A stretch of DNA of 22,043 nucleotides from Chara braunii (taxonomy: Eukaryota; Streptophyta; Charophyceae; Charales; Characeae). The notes below the pieces were generated by a model. It had not been told where the DNA came from and ran no database searches. It saw nothing but the letters and a program-made list of their open reading frames with translations. The stretch lies in assembly GCA_003427395.1 (NCBI GenBank), contig BFEA01000141.1, forward strand, positions 404,545 through 426,587. The letters run 5' to 3'. Positions 1-8,430 of this stretch are shown piece after piece. The first letter of the stretch is position 1, and every line of letters starts with the position of its first letter. A program made the translations under genes and the position numbers.

Positions 1-75
1 AGGTCAAGACTATCTGGACTCATATGTATGATGCTGTTTGATTGCTGAAGTTCGCTATTGCTCATCTTCCTTGCA
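1..75 (+). repeat. 3' end of the 5' LTR of element 1
   Basis: These 75 bases recur at 7861-7935 with differences only at position 7 (A versus C) and 74 (C versus A). The copy here ends in CA, the usual LTR terminus, four bases before the primer-binding site. The rest of the LTR (about 850 bases, judging from the 3' copy) lies upstream of the window. Confidence 0.9.
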
Positions 76-78
76 ATT

Positions 79-90
79 TGGTATCGGAGC
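79..90 (+). promoter_or_regulatory. Primer-binding site (initiator tRNA-Met type), element 1
   Basis: TGGTATCGGAGC lies just inside the 5' LTR. It matches the standard plant initiator-Met primer-binding site TGGTATCAGAGC at 11 of 12 positions. A host tRNA 3' end would prime minus-strand DNA synthesis here. The one difference (G for A at the eighth base) recurs in element 2. Confidence 0.85.
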
Positions 91-734
91 TGTGGTACGA
101 TTGCGCTCATCTGGCGCTTGTCTTCTGCCTTATGCGGTACATACATGCGGTCTGCTGGGCGAGTTTGGCCGTAAGTGGTGTGTAGTGAGGAGGGTGGAGA
201 CGAGTGTAGTGGCGACCCAGGAGGTGAGGGGATCGCCAGGAAGGCTACGTGAGGGGAATGTGGTCTGGACAGTGTGATGAGAACTATCTAATGTGCGATT
301 GATGCTGAGGTGGAACGGCGAGATAATGCTGGTTGTGCCGATGCAGTGACTGGTCATCGCAATCACCATTTGGTCATCTGGTGAGATTATCTCTGTGGTT
401 GGGGGCAGCTAATTGACGTACGTTGCTCTTAACCTTATCTTCCCTCTCCGACACTTCTTACTGTGAGGTTGTGTTCCTTCTTGAGAGTCCTCTCATCGTG
501 AGGTGTCGAGTGCGTTCAACCTTGAGAGTCGGCAATGTTCACGTGGAGCAGCTGGGTGGAGATGGGCGGAGCTTTCTGAAGGGCGCTGGACGAAGCACTG
601 GGTCACGGTCACCATGCCAACCCACAGGGAGTAGAGCACGCATGCCTTGCTGCTTGTCCTTTGTCCGGCTTGCTGCGCTGTTAGAGGGGTACTACTGGGC
701 AGACCAACCCTACAGGAAAGACGAGTACCCGGCG

Positions 735-746
735 TCTATAAATAAA
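735..746 (+). promoter_or_regulatory. TATA-like box inside the element 1 leader
   Basis: TCTATAAATAAA is a close match to the plant TATA consensus. It lies about 650 bases downstream of the LTR and about 620 upstream of gag, where an LTR-driven element needs no promoter. AT-rich strings of this kind occur by chance, so function is unproven. Confidence 0.3.
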
Positions 747-1101
747 CACGGGAAGGGGATATCACTGGCTGTGATCGTCGTCCTGCTGCGACGTAAAATA
801 CTTCCTGATGTCACTTGGGGGCGGACGTTAAAATGCCTCTTGATCAGCCAGTGATGTAAGGCTCGCGGCAACACCGAGGATAAATATACGTGCAAGGCTG
901 GCCAGCTCAGCAGATACTCGGGGCACAGGGGTGGGCCGGACACACACCTTTAGACACATGACTCTCTCCAGATTGCTCAGGGACGCTGACGTCAAGTGAT
1001 ACTCAGGGAAACTAAGGGAGGGGTTGATTCCAGGTGATAAGTTTGAGAAAATTCCATGCTGTCCTATCCACACAAATGATTCTATTTTTATGTTTTGATT
1101 A

Positions 1102-1129
1102 GTTAGATGTACAGCCATTGACATCTAAC
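1102..1129. repeat. Perfect 9-bp inverted repeat (hairpin) in element 1 leader
   Basis: GTTAGATGT and ACATCTAAC are exact reverse complements separated by ten bases, about 230 bases before the gag start. The position suits an RNA packaging or dimerisation hairpin, but nothing else supports that role. Confidence 0.45.
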
Positions 1130-1358
1130 AGACATCATTAGTTAGAACTGTTTATTGTTCCTGGTGCTTCTGTTTGCGGACTAGTCAGACTAAAATTAGT
1201 TTCATTTGTAGGAATCTGGACTTACCTGTTAGAACCCGAATGTATCTGCTCCGGAATAGCCACAACTAATTATTTATTTATTTTAAGTTGGTTTGTGCAT
1301 TATGTTGCGGTAGGCATCTCGAGTGACCTAGTGTAGACGGTGCTCGGTGCTGTAGCCT

Positions 1359-3334
1359 ATGAGCGAGACGGAGGACACATCACAGGATGACCGGATCTTG
1401 CGATCGGCAAGGCGCCCAGTAGCCCATTTGGCATTAGAACCAGAGGGTGACAAGCATTTGTTCCGCCAGCTTAGGGAGAGGCAGCAGCAGCAGAGGAGAG
1501 CTAGAGCAGCCGAGGCCAGCAGGGCTTTAGCTAACGAGGCCGCTACTACAGCAGCCATGGCCACTTCCGCTATGGTCACCTCTGCACAGCAGACTTCCCA
1601 AGCCAGCGGTTCAAGTATCAGCGGGTCAACGGTCGTGCAAACCGTGAGTCAGTCCACTGGCATGATGGCAAGCCAAGCATTAGTATTGACTCCAGAGGAT
1701 GTCGTTATCCAGCAGGCAGCCCTGCAGGAGGCACAGCTACAACAGGCATTAGGAGAGATAAAAGCGGAGAAGGAGAAGATGATTAGAAGAAGAGCCAGGA
1801 TGCAGCGGAGAGGGGCAGTTAGAGACGATGGACCTAACAAACATGGATGATGATGTGAGGGTAGTTAGGAAGGCCCTGCTAGGAGTAATAGAGATCCAGG
1901 AGCATCAGACTACCATCCTCAAGGATATCCAACAAAGCCTAGCCGTATTGGCAGGGCGTGCTTAGGCAGCACCATCACCATCTGGGCCTGGTGCCTGGCC
2001 TGTGGCATATCCTCCTTTTTCCGTCCCACCGGTGACAGGGGTATCCCCATATGTAGCTCCGTCGTCGGTTGCTATCGTTTCCCTGGGCATGTCGCTGTCA
2101 GGAGGGGTATCAGCAGGGACTAGTTTGCAGGTTCCTGTACAGACAGTGTTCACCCAAACTCCGTCGCAGGTTGCAGTAACCACGCAGCCTGCTGTCTCGC
2201 AGCCTGTGCAGACGCAGGGCACACAGCCCCAGCAGCTAACACAGCAACCTGTATCACCAGGTCCACAGCCCGGAGTGGTGCAGGGACACGGGACAAACAC
2301 AGTGGGTTCCAAAGATGGCCATCGCCGCTCCCAAACCTTTCACAGGGGATAAGAGGGGCGAAGACCTCGACACGTGGTTGAGGGCAGTGCCAGTCTACAT
2401 CAGGTGTAAACTTACCTTGCCGCACGAAGAAGTGCTTGTGGCTGCTTCCTACCTAGAGGGTAGTGCAGCAAGATGGTTGAGTGGTTTAGTGAAGCTTCAG
2501 GGGTATGGTCATGACTTCCGCGCTTGGGCAGCCACCCAGAAATTGGAGGACTTGCTGAAGATGGTGGAGGAAAGGTGGCACGATCCTCAGGAGGCCCAAA
2601 GGGCCACTAATGCGATCCTGACACTGCACACACTACAGTTTAAGTCAGTAAGGGAAGCCACCGACGTTGTTGAGCGTCTGATCTGTGTCCCTGGGGTGCG
2701 CTACGACCCCCAGGTTCTTCTTACCTCGTACTTGAGATGCTTTTCTCAGCCTCTCAGGAACCAGTTGGCAAGAGAGGCCAACATCAATATGCACAACTTT
2801 CCTTCATTCAACAAGTTGGCCCTAGACCTTAAGGCTAAGATAGGGCATGGACAGGCACCCACTACGGATGGGAGAAAGAAGACACTGCCTCCTAACTGGA
2901 AGGCGAAGGGTCACTTAATGCTTGTCGATAATGATGGTTCCACTATCAAGGTAGACGAACACTTCCAGGAGGGAGTAGGTTAAGAGGTGGGCAGCGTAGA
3001 AACTTCAGAGGGTGGAGTGGTCGCTGTCATAGCTCAAAAACGAAAGGCGACCGGTAGACGCCGTGGAGGTTCCCGGTCTAGGAGTCAAGTTGACCCCAAT
3101 GCTCCTCCATGGGAGAAAGCGGGTCTTACAGAGGACCTGTGGAGAGACCGTTACTCACGGCAGGCCTGTATTCGTTGTGGTCAATATGGCCACAGCCAAT
3201 TCAAGTGCCGCAATAAGAAGGTGGCAGAAAAGATCCCGCCTACGATGGGGCAGGTGTTGGGATCCTCTCACCCCGTTGGTAGCAATGTTGCCAGTACTTC
3301 AGGCAGTGCTCCGGGAAACACGCCGGGCCAGTAG
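1359..3334 (+). pseudogene. gag: gag polyprotein of element 1, broken (capsid plus zinc knuckle)
   Basis: Gag is the structural protein that packages element RNA into cytoplasmic particles. Reading starts at the ATG at 1359. An N-terminal region rich in Gln, Ala and Arg ends after 163 codons. The likely continuation is in another frame from about 1828 (a helical segment VIEIQEHQTTILKDI) and meets a stop at 1963-1965. A Pro/Gln/Thr/Val-rich linker follows (2002-2352). A second shift near 2315 leads into the Retrotrans_gag capsid domain (PKPFTGDKRGEDLDTWL, then SYLEGSAARWLSGL). A stop at 2981-2983 separates this from the nucleocapsid in the same frame, whose CIRCGQYGHSQFKC is a CX2CX4HX4C zinc knuckle. 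The frame ends with TAG at 3332-3334, inside the overlap with pol. The two shifts and two stops look like decay. Exact junctions are inferred. Confidence 0.85.
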
Positions 3335-3382
3335 GAATAGTAGCTGTTCCTGCGAGGGTCTCACCATCTCGAGAGATGGCCC
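3313..3382 (+). promoter_or_regulatory. Candidate -1 ribosomal frameshift signal at gag/pol junction, element 1
   Basis: GGGAAAC occupies 3313-3319, with gag codons reading G GGA AAC, the exact X-XXY-YYZ phase for tandem -1 slippage. The gag stop follows four codons later (3332-3334). After slippage the pol frame is open without interruption through the ATG at 3376 and on to 4458. Upstream, the pol frame closes at TAG 3280-3282, so the shared window is about 52 nt. Possible downstream structure: an 8-bp stem 3333-3340/3344-3351 (one G-U pair, 3-base loop), and GGGCCA 3325-3330 pairing with TGGCCC 3377-3382. GGGAAAC is an established retroviral-type slippery sequence; use here is inferred. Confidence 0.65.
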
Positions 3383-3489
3383 AAGCTACTGACTCCAGCG
3401 TCGTCCCGCAAACACGTTCAGACCCATCGAGCCTCTGTTCGATGAATGCGTTTGAGTCCTTAGAGGAGCTAGAGGTGGAGTGGTCTAGA

Positions 3490-3905
3490 TCAGACCAGCT
3501 AGCTTCTTGGACGGCCTTAGTCAAAGCCCCTAAGGGTGAAAAGTTCGTTTGTGAGGTTGTCATTGGCGGCCGCAAGGCCGGGGCCTATTATGACACTTGC
3601 TCGACTAGGAACTTCATCAGTCGCGAGTGCGTTGAGAGGCTGCGTTTACAGGGGCGAGTGCAGCGCCTGAGTCGACCTGTGGAGTCGACCTGTGCCAACA
3701 AACAGCGCATGGTAGTTAATGACTACCTCCAGGATGTCGAGTGTTGTTTCCCGTATGCGGGAGGGGACTTGAGACATCGTGTCTCGCTCCTAGTAAGTGA
3801 CGAGCTCCCAATGGATATGTTACTAGGTATGTACTACCTCTCTGTGGCACAGCCCCAGTTTGACTGGGACCGAACAATGGTCAAACACACTTTGCCAGGA
3901 GGAGG
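3490..3905 (+). pseudogene. Aspartic protease domain of element 1 pol (altered active site)
   Basis: The retropepsin-like segment reads YYDTCSTRNFIS at about residues 71-82 of the ORF beginning at 3376. The catalytic Asp codon is 3592-3594. The family signature is D-[ST]-G, and element 2 has intact DSGATRNFIS, so here the Gly is Cys (TGC, 3598-3600). A later DMLLGMYYLS corresponds to the hydrophobic-Gly segment of the fold. Retropepsins act as dimers to cleave Gag-Pol. Loss of this Gly would be expected to impair the active-site loop. The Cys could instead be normal for the subfamily, which only family alignment can tell. Confidence 0.75.
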
Positions 3906-4149
3906 GACCGCCAGATTACATAAGTTCAAAGCTAGTAGTCTGATTGAGTCTTACGGGCGCATGTGTGCGGCCTCGTTCTATAATTATTATAAGCAACATC
4001 AGGAGGAGGGTATGTACTTAGTTTATGTCTCTGTCGTAGGCGAGCCAGTGAGAATGCCGTCGGAGATAGAGGGAGTAGTTGCTAAGTACCCTGATCTATT
4101 TGAAGAGCCAACAGGGGTTGTTGAGAGGGAGGTCGTCCNNGCGATAGAG

Positions 4150-4850
4150 ATTATCCCAAGGTCTAGTATTCCGAAGGGTAGGATCTATCGAGTGTCTCCA
4201 GGTGAGCTTGATGAGCTTCGCCGCCAACTCAAGGAACTCGTAGAGAAGGGTTGGATCCGGCCAAGTGTCTCTCCTTATGGGTCTCCAGTTTTATTCGTAC
4301 CTAAGAAGAAGGAGGGTACTCTTAGGATGTGCATTGACTATAGGGGCCTCAATGCCATCACTGTCAAGAACCGAGAGCCCCTACCGCGCATCGACGATCT
4401 GTTAGATAGAGTGCAAAGGTTTCGGTACTTTAGTAAGATAGATCTGAAGTTCAGGTAATCCGGCCCGAGGATCAGCACAAAACCGCTTTCCAGACCAGGT
4501 ACGGTCTGTACGAGTTTGTGGTGATGCCTTTTGGCCTTTACAATGCTCCTGACAGCTTTCAGCACGCTATGAATCAGATATTCCATGACTACTTAGATAA
4601 GTTTGTCATCGTGTACCTCGATGACATACTCATTTTTAGTAAGACTGTCGGGGAGCACGTTGCACATTTGGACAATGTCCTCAGCCTCCTGCGACAGCAC
4701 AAGTTCAAGATCAACGGTGAGAAGTGCGAGTTTGGCCGCAACCGTGTCTTGTAATTGGGTCATGAGATCTCCGCGGAAGGGTTCAAGCCTGATGACGCGA
4801 AGGTGGCCAACATTCGTGATTGGCCACGTCCTAAGTCTGTGACTTAGATG
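4150..4850 (+). pseudogene. Reverse transcriptase domain of element 1 pol (internal deletion, stops)
   Basis: Motifs in order are [18 protein letters not shown], the [10 protein letters not shown] motif and FSKIDLK. A frame break follows at 4448-4457, exactly where family members have the SGYHQI stretch. Reading resumes in another frame with RPEDQHKTAF, VVMPFGLYNAP and the catalytic box YLDD (codons 4614-4625). The break is best explained by a deletion of about 16-17 bases, plus a stop created at the junction. Two N bases at 4139-4140 leave one codon unknown upstream. A stop at 4752-4754 precedes LGHEIS, and another at 4845-4847 falls before MRSFL. The polymerase Asp pair is intact but the domain is not continuous. 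Confidence 0.88.
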
Positions 4851-4952
4851 AGATCTTTCTTAGAAATGACAGGCTACTATAGGACTTTCGTTAAGAACTA
4901 TAGCATAGTGGCCGCTCCTTTGACTGATCTGACCCGCTTTGACACCCCATAG

Positions 4953-5400
4953 GAGTGGACAGACGAGTGTGAGGCCGCTTTCAGACATCTGAAGCATGCG
5001 TTGACGCACTACGAGGTCTTGAAACTTCCTGATCCTGACAAGTCATTCATAGTCACCACGGATGTCAGCCAATATGGCATTGGCGCCGTGCTCGCGCAGC
5101 AGGAGGGGCCAAAGTTGAGGCCTGTAGAGTACATGTCCAAGAAAATGCCGTCTCAGAAGTTGGCTAAGTCCACCTTTGAGAAGGAACTCTATGCGGTTTA
5201 CATGGCTCTGACCCATTAGAGACACTATCTCCTTGGGAGATTCTTCATCCTCGGGACTTATCATCAGACCCTGAGATGGATGAGAACTCAGCCTGTACTT
5301 TTTTACGCCCTCAAGCGTTGGATCGAAGTCATTGAGCAATATGACTTTGACCCCCAGTATCTGAAAGGGGAGTACAACAAGGTTGCGGATGCCTTGTCGC
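4953..5400 (+). pseudogene. RNase H domain of element 1 pol (stop and altered catalytic Asp)
   Basis: RNase H removes the RNA template during reverse transcription. The first catalytic Asp is in TTDVSQYGIGAVL (codon 5061-5063) and the Glu region is FEKELYAV. The third acidic site, usually TDH[KQ]PL or TDHQTL, reads TYHQTL with Tyr at codon 5259-5261. A TAG at 5217-5219 sits where this family has Trp before RHYLLGR. VADALSRK closes the domain near 5395. The domain is therefore both interrupted and missing one metal-binding Asp. Confidence 0.82.
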
Positions 5401-5519
5401 GTAAACTTGATTTCTCAGGTGCGCTGATTACTGAGTTCAATCTGACGGACCATGTTACTCAGTCCTTGGTGGAAGCCTATCCCGAGGACCAGTTCATGTC
5501 CGAGATCATACGCAGACTT

Positions 5520-6456
5520 CAGGCAAAGGACAAGAAGACCTCTGCCGAGTTTGAGTTGGTCAATGGCTTGCTGTTCCTTGAGAAGGACGGGAATAAACGA
5601 TTGTGTGTCCCAAGTAGCGAGTCTTTGCGTAGTTTGTTTTTAGGTGAGTGCCATGATGCCACCGGCCATTTTGGGTATAAGAAGACCGCAGCCAACTTGC
5701 TGCAGCGGTTCTGGTGGCCCACGATGATGCGAGATGCCCAGCTGTACGTGGAGACTTTTCAAGTTTGCCAACGGGACAAGCCACGTACCCAGGCTCCTCT
5801 TGGGCTTCTGAAGCCCCTTCCGATACCGGAACGGCCTGGTGAGAGTCTGTCCATGGATTTCATGGATACTCTGATCACCAACAAGAGTGGGATGCGTCAC
5901 ATCTTCGTTATCGTGGATAGATTTAGTAAGTATGCTAGGTTAGTACCAATGCCGGAAACAACAAAGACGAAGTATGTGATCCGGGTGTTCAAAGAGAACT
6001 GGGTTAGAGACTTTGGGTTACCGAAGTCTATTGTCAGCGAACGGGATGTTCGGTTTACCAGCGAGTTATGGAAGGCCGCTGCTGCAGAGCAGGGAACTCA
6101 GTTGTTGATGACTTCTGGGAATCACCCAGAGGCCAATGGACAGGCTGAGCAACTCAATCGCGCTGTGCAACACCTGTTGAGGCACTACATTAAGCCCAAC
6201 CAAGTGGATTGGGATGAGAAGCTTGCTCTCATCGCCAGCCTGTACAACAATGTTGTACATAGCGCCATTGGGGTGAGCGCGAACAGTTTACTACTGACGT
6301 TCAAGCCGAGACTACCCCTTGACTTTCTCCTTCCTGAGAATCAATCAACTGCTGCACCAGGTACTTTAGAGTTTGCCTACAGATATGAACAGAAAATGCA
6401 GCAGGCGGTAGAGCAGATGCAAAAGGCACAAGCAGCAATGATAGAGTCTGCAAATT
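5520..6456 (+). pseudogene. Integrase domain of element 1 pol (DD35E site and zinc domain altered)
   Basis: Integrase inserts the cDNA into host chromosomes. The zinc domain has both His residues (codons 5652 and 5667) and the last Cys (5766), but the first Cys position reads Phe (codon 5757-5759), giving FX2C instead of CX2C. The core has the first Asp in SMDFMD (codon 5856). The second site reads SERD, not the usual SDRD, so Asp is Glu at 6039-6041. The final Glu is in GQAEQLN (codon 6147). Spacing of the second and third sites is 35 residues, the standard DD35E distance. The frame is otherwise open for 392 codons from 5280 to the TGA at 6456-6458. Confidence 0.88.
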
Positions 6457-6458
6457 GA

Positions 6459-6975
6459 CACCGCCGGCCTTCTACATTTCAGGTTGGGGATAGGGTTTGG
6501 GTTAAGTCTTCAGAACTGGGACAGGAGTACGGGATTTCCCGCAAACTCATGCCCCAGTACTTTGGACCTTGGGAAGTCTTGGACATCGTCGGGACAGATC
6601 CGCATGGGCAATCTTACGTTATCCGGGATTCCTGGTCATCTCCGTACTTACCCTGTCTTTCACGCCTCCAAGCTGGCACCTTTCAAAGATACTGATCAGT
6701 TTCCATCTCGTCGCTCAATGCTGCCCCCAACCATGGATGGAGAGGTGGACATCGATGATATTGTGGATCACGGAGAGCTGCCGGTATCAAGACCAGCAGG
6801 CAGGGGACGTCCTCCGAAACCGAAGCTGCAGTACCGCGTTCGGTTCCGGCATCACACTGATCCGAAGGAGGACCGCTGGTTCACTGGGGAAGAGCTCATG
6901 CAGACCACTCCTCAAGTTGTAACCCAACACGAGAGATCTCTGCAGAAGGGAAAGCGCCCTATGATTGAAGACTGA
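6459..6975 (+). pseudogene. Integrase C-terminal and chromodomain-like tail, element 1
   Basis: After the TGA at 6456-6458 the same frame continues with STFQVGDRVWVKSSELGQ and LMPQYFGPWEVLDIVG, the GPY/F module of Ty3 integrases. A shift near 6624 moves to the frame reading GHLRTYPVFHASKLAPF. The end (VDIDDIVDHGEL, then LQYRVRFRHHTDPKEDRWF) aligns by shape with retrotransposon chromodomains, which bind modified histones and bias integration. The usual aromatic-cage residues are largely replaced: Phe stands where VKW has Trp, His where KGY has Tyr. TGA at 6973-6975 ends the frame 24 bases before the polypurine tract. Confidence 0.75.
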
Positions 6976-6999
6976 GCTTCTCAGAGGACTGTTGAAGCT

Positions 7000-7012
7000 A
7001 AGGAGGAGGGAA
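7000..7012 (+). promoter_or_regulatory. Polypurine tract of element 1
   Basis: The all-purine run AAGGAGGAGGGAA lies immediately before a TG dinucleotide that fits the start of the 3' LTR. It would prime plus-strand synthesis after RNase H cleavage. Position and composition support it, as does the similar tract in element 2. Confidence 0.75.
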
Positions 7013-7935
7013 TGCGAGGCCATTGCCTCTACGAGCCCCATAAGGCCTCATCTTTGCAGCCCGTCGGCCGCCCTAACTGAAGGCAGGCTCGACGAGGCCC
7101 TCAGGGGCCTTGTCTGGCCACCATGCAACTCAGGAAAATTCAGGCAGTTGTGCAGCGCCAGTTGGTTGAGTGAACCCAGGCCCTGGGCCGCCTGTGTGAA
7201 TGTATGTGAAGCAGGCTCTGGGCTGGATACGGGTACCGGGCCAAACACAGGCCGAAGGCAGTTGGGCACATGCAACCACTTCAGGCCCAAGGCCTGCTCT
7301 TGTAGTGCTGGGCCTCAGGCTACCGGGGCCTACTGGAATCTTCCTGGGACTGGACGCAGGCAGGCCACTTCGATATAGGAAAGGGCCTGCCTCCTCATTC
7401 GGCATTCGGGTGCTGGCTGCATGCTGCGCAAGCGCTGCTGCTGCGCTATTTGTTGGCTGGCGCCTATGCTCTCACGGGCGAGCAGGGAAGGAGCACGCAG
7501 CCATAGCCGAGCTGCGCTGCTGTAAGCTGGGTGAGGCGCAGGGTGGTCCTTGGGTGCTAGTGGCATCTTTGAGTTGGGGAACGAGGTTGTGAGTGTAGCG
7601 CGAGACACACCTGGTGCTGGAAGCGTGCGACATTGGTTGCCATATGCTCGTACTTCGGGAATGCTGTTGACGTCATCTTTCGGCTTCGTAGTATAGGCTA
7701 GATAGGATCTGCCACATGTAGTCTGGGCGCCGAGTGCCCGATAGGATATCAACTCTGGTTCTTCGTTGATGATGATGGGACTATTTCAGCATTGTCAATT
7801 ATGAACTCTTGGTGTGTTCTTATTTGGTGAATCTCGTGATGCAACTCTGCTGTTGGTTCGAGGTCACGACTATCTGGACTCATATGTATGATGCTGTTTG
7901 ATTGCTGAAGTTCGCTATTGCTCATCTTCCTTGAA
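7013..7935 (+). repeat. 3' LTR of element 1
   Basis: About 923 bases run from TG after the polypurine tract to the end of the repeat shared with 1-75. The 5' copy ends TTGCA; this copy ends TTGAA, a single change in the terminal CA. The LTR is GC-rich with many GGCC and CAGGCC strings. I see no convincing TATA box. ORFs across it are on both strands and look fortuitous. The left edge is inferred from the polypurine tract, because the matching 5' LTR edge lies outside the window. Confidence 0.8.
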
Positions 7936-8107
7936 AGAAGAAGAAGAAGACGGGTGGTGGAGGATGGCGGGAAGGGGGGCTCAAAACGTGGGCAAAGAAG
8001 AAGAAGAAGAAGCGAAGTAGAAGTGAAGAAGAAGAAGAAGCGAAGAAGAAGAAGAAGAAGAAGAAGAAGAAGAAGAAGAAGAAGAAGATCTCTCTCTCTC
8101 TCCCCCC
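7936..8107. repeat. GAA/AAG microsatellite with short CT tail
   Basis: A GAA run begins at the last bases of the LTR (7936-7950). It is interrupted by a G-rich segment (7951-7993) and resumes with variants to 8088, where a CT run to 8103 and a C run to 8107 follow. Arg/Lys-rich and Leu/Phe-rich ORFs crossing it are translations of the repeat. Confidence 0.9.
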
Positions 8108-8306
8108 AACTAAGTCCCTTACCTTGTTGAAGGCGGCCGTTGGCGGGCGACGGTGGGGTCACGCACGATAGCGGGCGTTGGCAGGTGCTGGCGGGTTGCG
8201 TCGAAGAAGCGCGTTGAAGTTGCGCGTTGAAGGCCTGCGGACACACAGTGCTGCAAGGCAGGGAAGGGGGGACGCCGGGGGCACATCTTCAGCACGGGGG
8301 AGGGAA

Positions 8307-8430
8307 CGGGGGCCGGTAGGTCCCGCCCTCACCGATTTGAAATCGGTGCAATCTGGGCCGTCGATCTTCGATATCGATGATCCAGATGGGGCCCGATTTC
8401 AAATCGGTGAAATCGGGCCTACCGGCCCCG
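8307..8430. repeat. Long imperfect palindrome of about 124 bases with nested hairpins
   Basis: The left arm begins CGGGGGCCGGTAGG (8307-8320) and the right arm ends CCTACCGGCCCCG (8418-8430), near-exact reverse complements. The sequences between them also pair, with the centre at CGATATCG (8369-8376). Each arm carries its own short palindrome: ACCGATTT-G-AAATCGGT (8331-8347) and CCGATTT-C-AAATCGG (8393-8407). No coding content is recognisable. This could be a foldback or MITE-type element, or an origin of small RNAs; which one is unknown. Confidence 0.75.

Larger units (their letters stand above)
91..1358 (+). other. Long 5' leader of element 1, no recognisable gene
   Basis: About 1.27 kb separate the primer-binding site from the first gag ATG. 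Short ORFs occur on both strands, but none shows a recognisable domain or plausible composition. Two local signals can be seen: a strong TATA-like string (TCTATAAATAAA, 735-746) and a perfect 9-bp inverted repeat (GTTAGATGT at 1102-1110, ACATCTAAC at 1121-1129, 10-base loop). The length may reflect packaging or untranslated sequence, or an unrecognised nested insertion. Confidence 0.6.
3313..6975 (+). pseudogene. pol: pol polyprotein of element 1, broken (PR-RT-RH-IN-chromodomain-like)
   Basis: Pol supplies the enzymes for particle maturation, reverse transcription and integration. Domains in order are protease (about 3490-3900), reverse transcriptase (about 4150-4850), RNase H (about 5000-5400), the integrase zinc domain (about 5640-5770), the integrase core (5850-6250), and a C-terminal domain with a chromodomain-like tail (6459-6975). 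Seen lesions: a frame change inside RT near 4450, stops at 4752, 4845, 4950, 5217 and 6456, and a frame change near 6624. Several stops would follow from a single transition (CAG to TAG, TGG to TAG, CGA to TGA), consistent with decay of methylated DNA. Pol is in the -1 frame of gag. The element cannot make its own enzymes as read. Confidence 0.9.
1..7935 (+). mobile_element. Ty3/gypsy LTR retrotransposon, element 1 (5' end cut by window, decayed)
   Basis: Seen: a 75-base direct repeat (1-75 and 7861-7935, 73 of 75 identical) brackets a primer-binding site, gag with a zinc knuckle, and pol in the order protease, RT, RNase H, integrase. That order is diagnostic of Ty3/gypsy (Metaviridae), not Ty1/copia. 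A chromodomain-like tail follows integrase, as in chromoviruses. A polypurine tract precedes the 3' LTR. The element is non-autonomous as read: about seven in-frame stops, at least three apparent frameshifts and a short deletion inside RT. The 5' LTR mostly lies outside the window, so target-site duplication and insertion age cannot be judged. Confidence 0.93.

Noticed and set aside
423-1124. Small ORFs in the leader of element 1
   Set aside because: They overlap on both strands, lack domains, and lie in the position of an untranslated leader.
2981-2983. Stop codon between capsid and zinc knuckle in element 1 as programmed readthrough
   Set aside because: Both elements have many other stops at unrelated positions and no matching stop here in element 2, so decay is simpler.
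7749-8246. Minus-strand ORF with Leu/Phe runs, and plus-strand Arg/Lys ORF
   Set aside because: Both span the GAA/CTT microsatellite at the LTR edge; the amino-acid runs come from the repeat.
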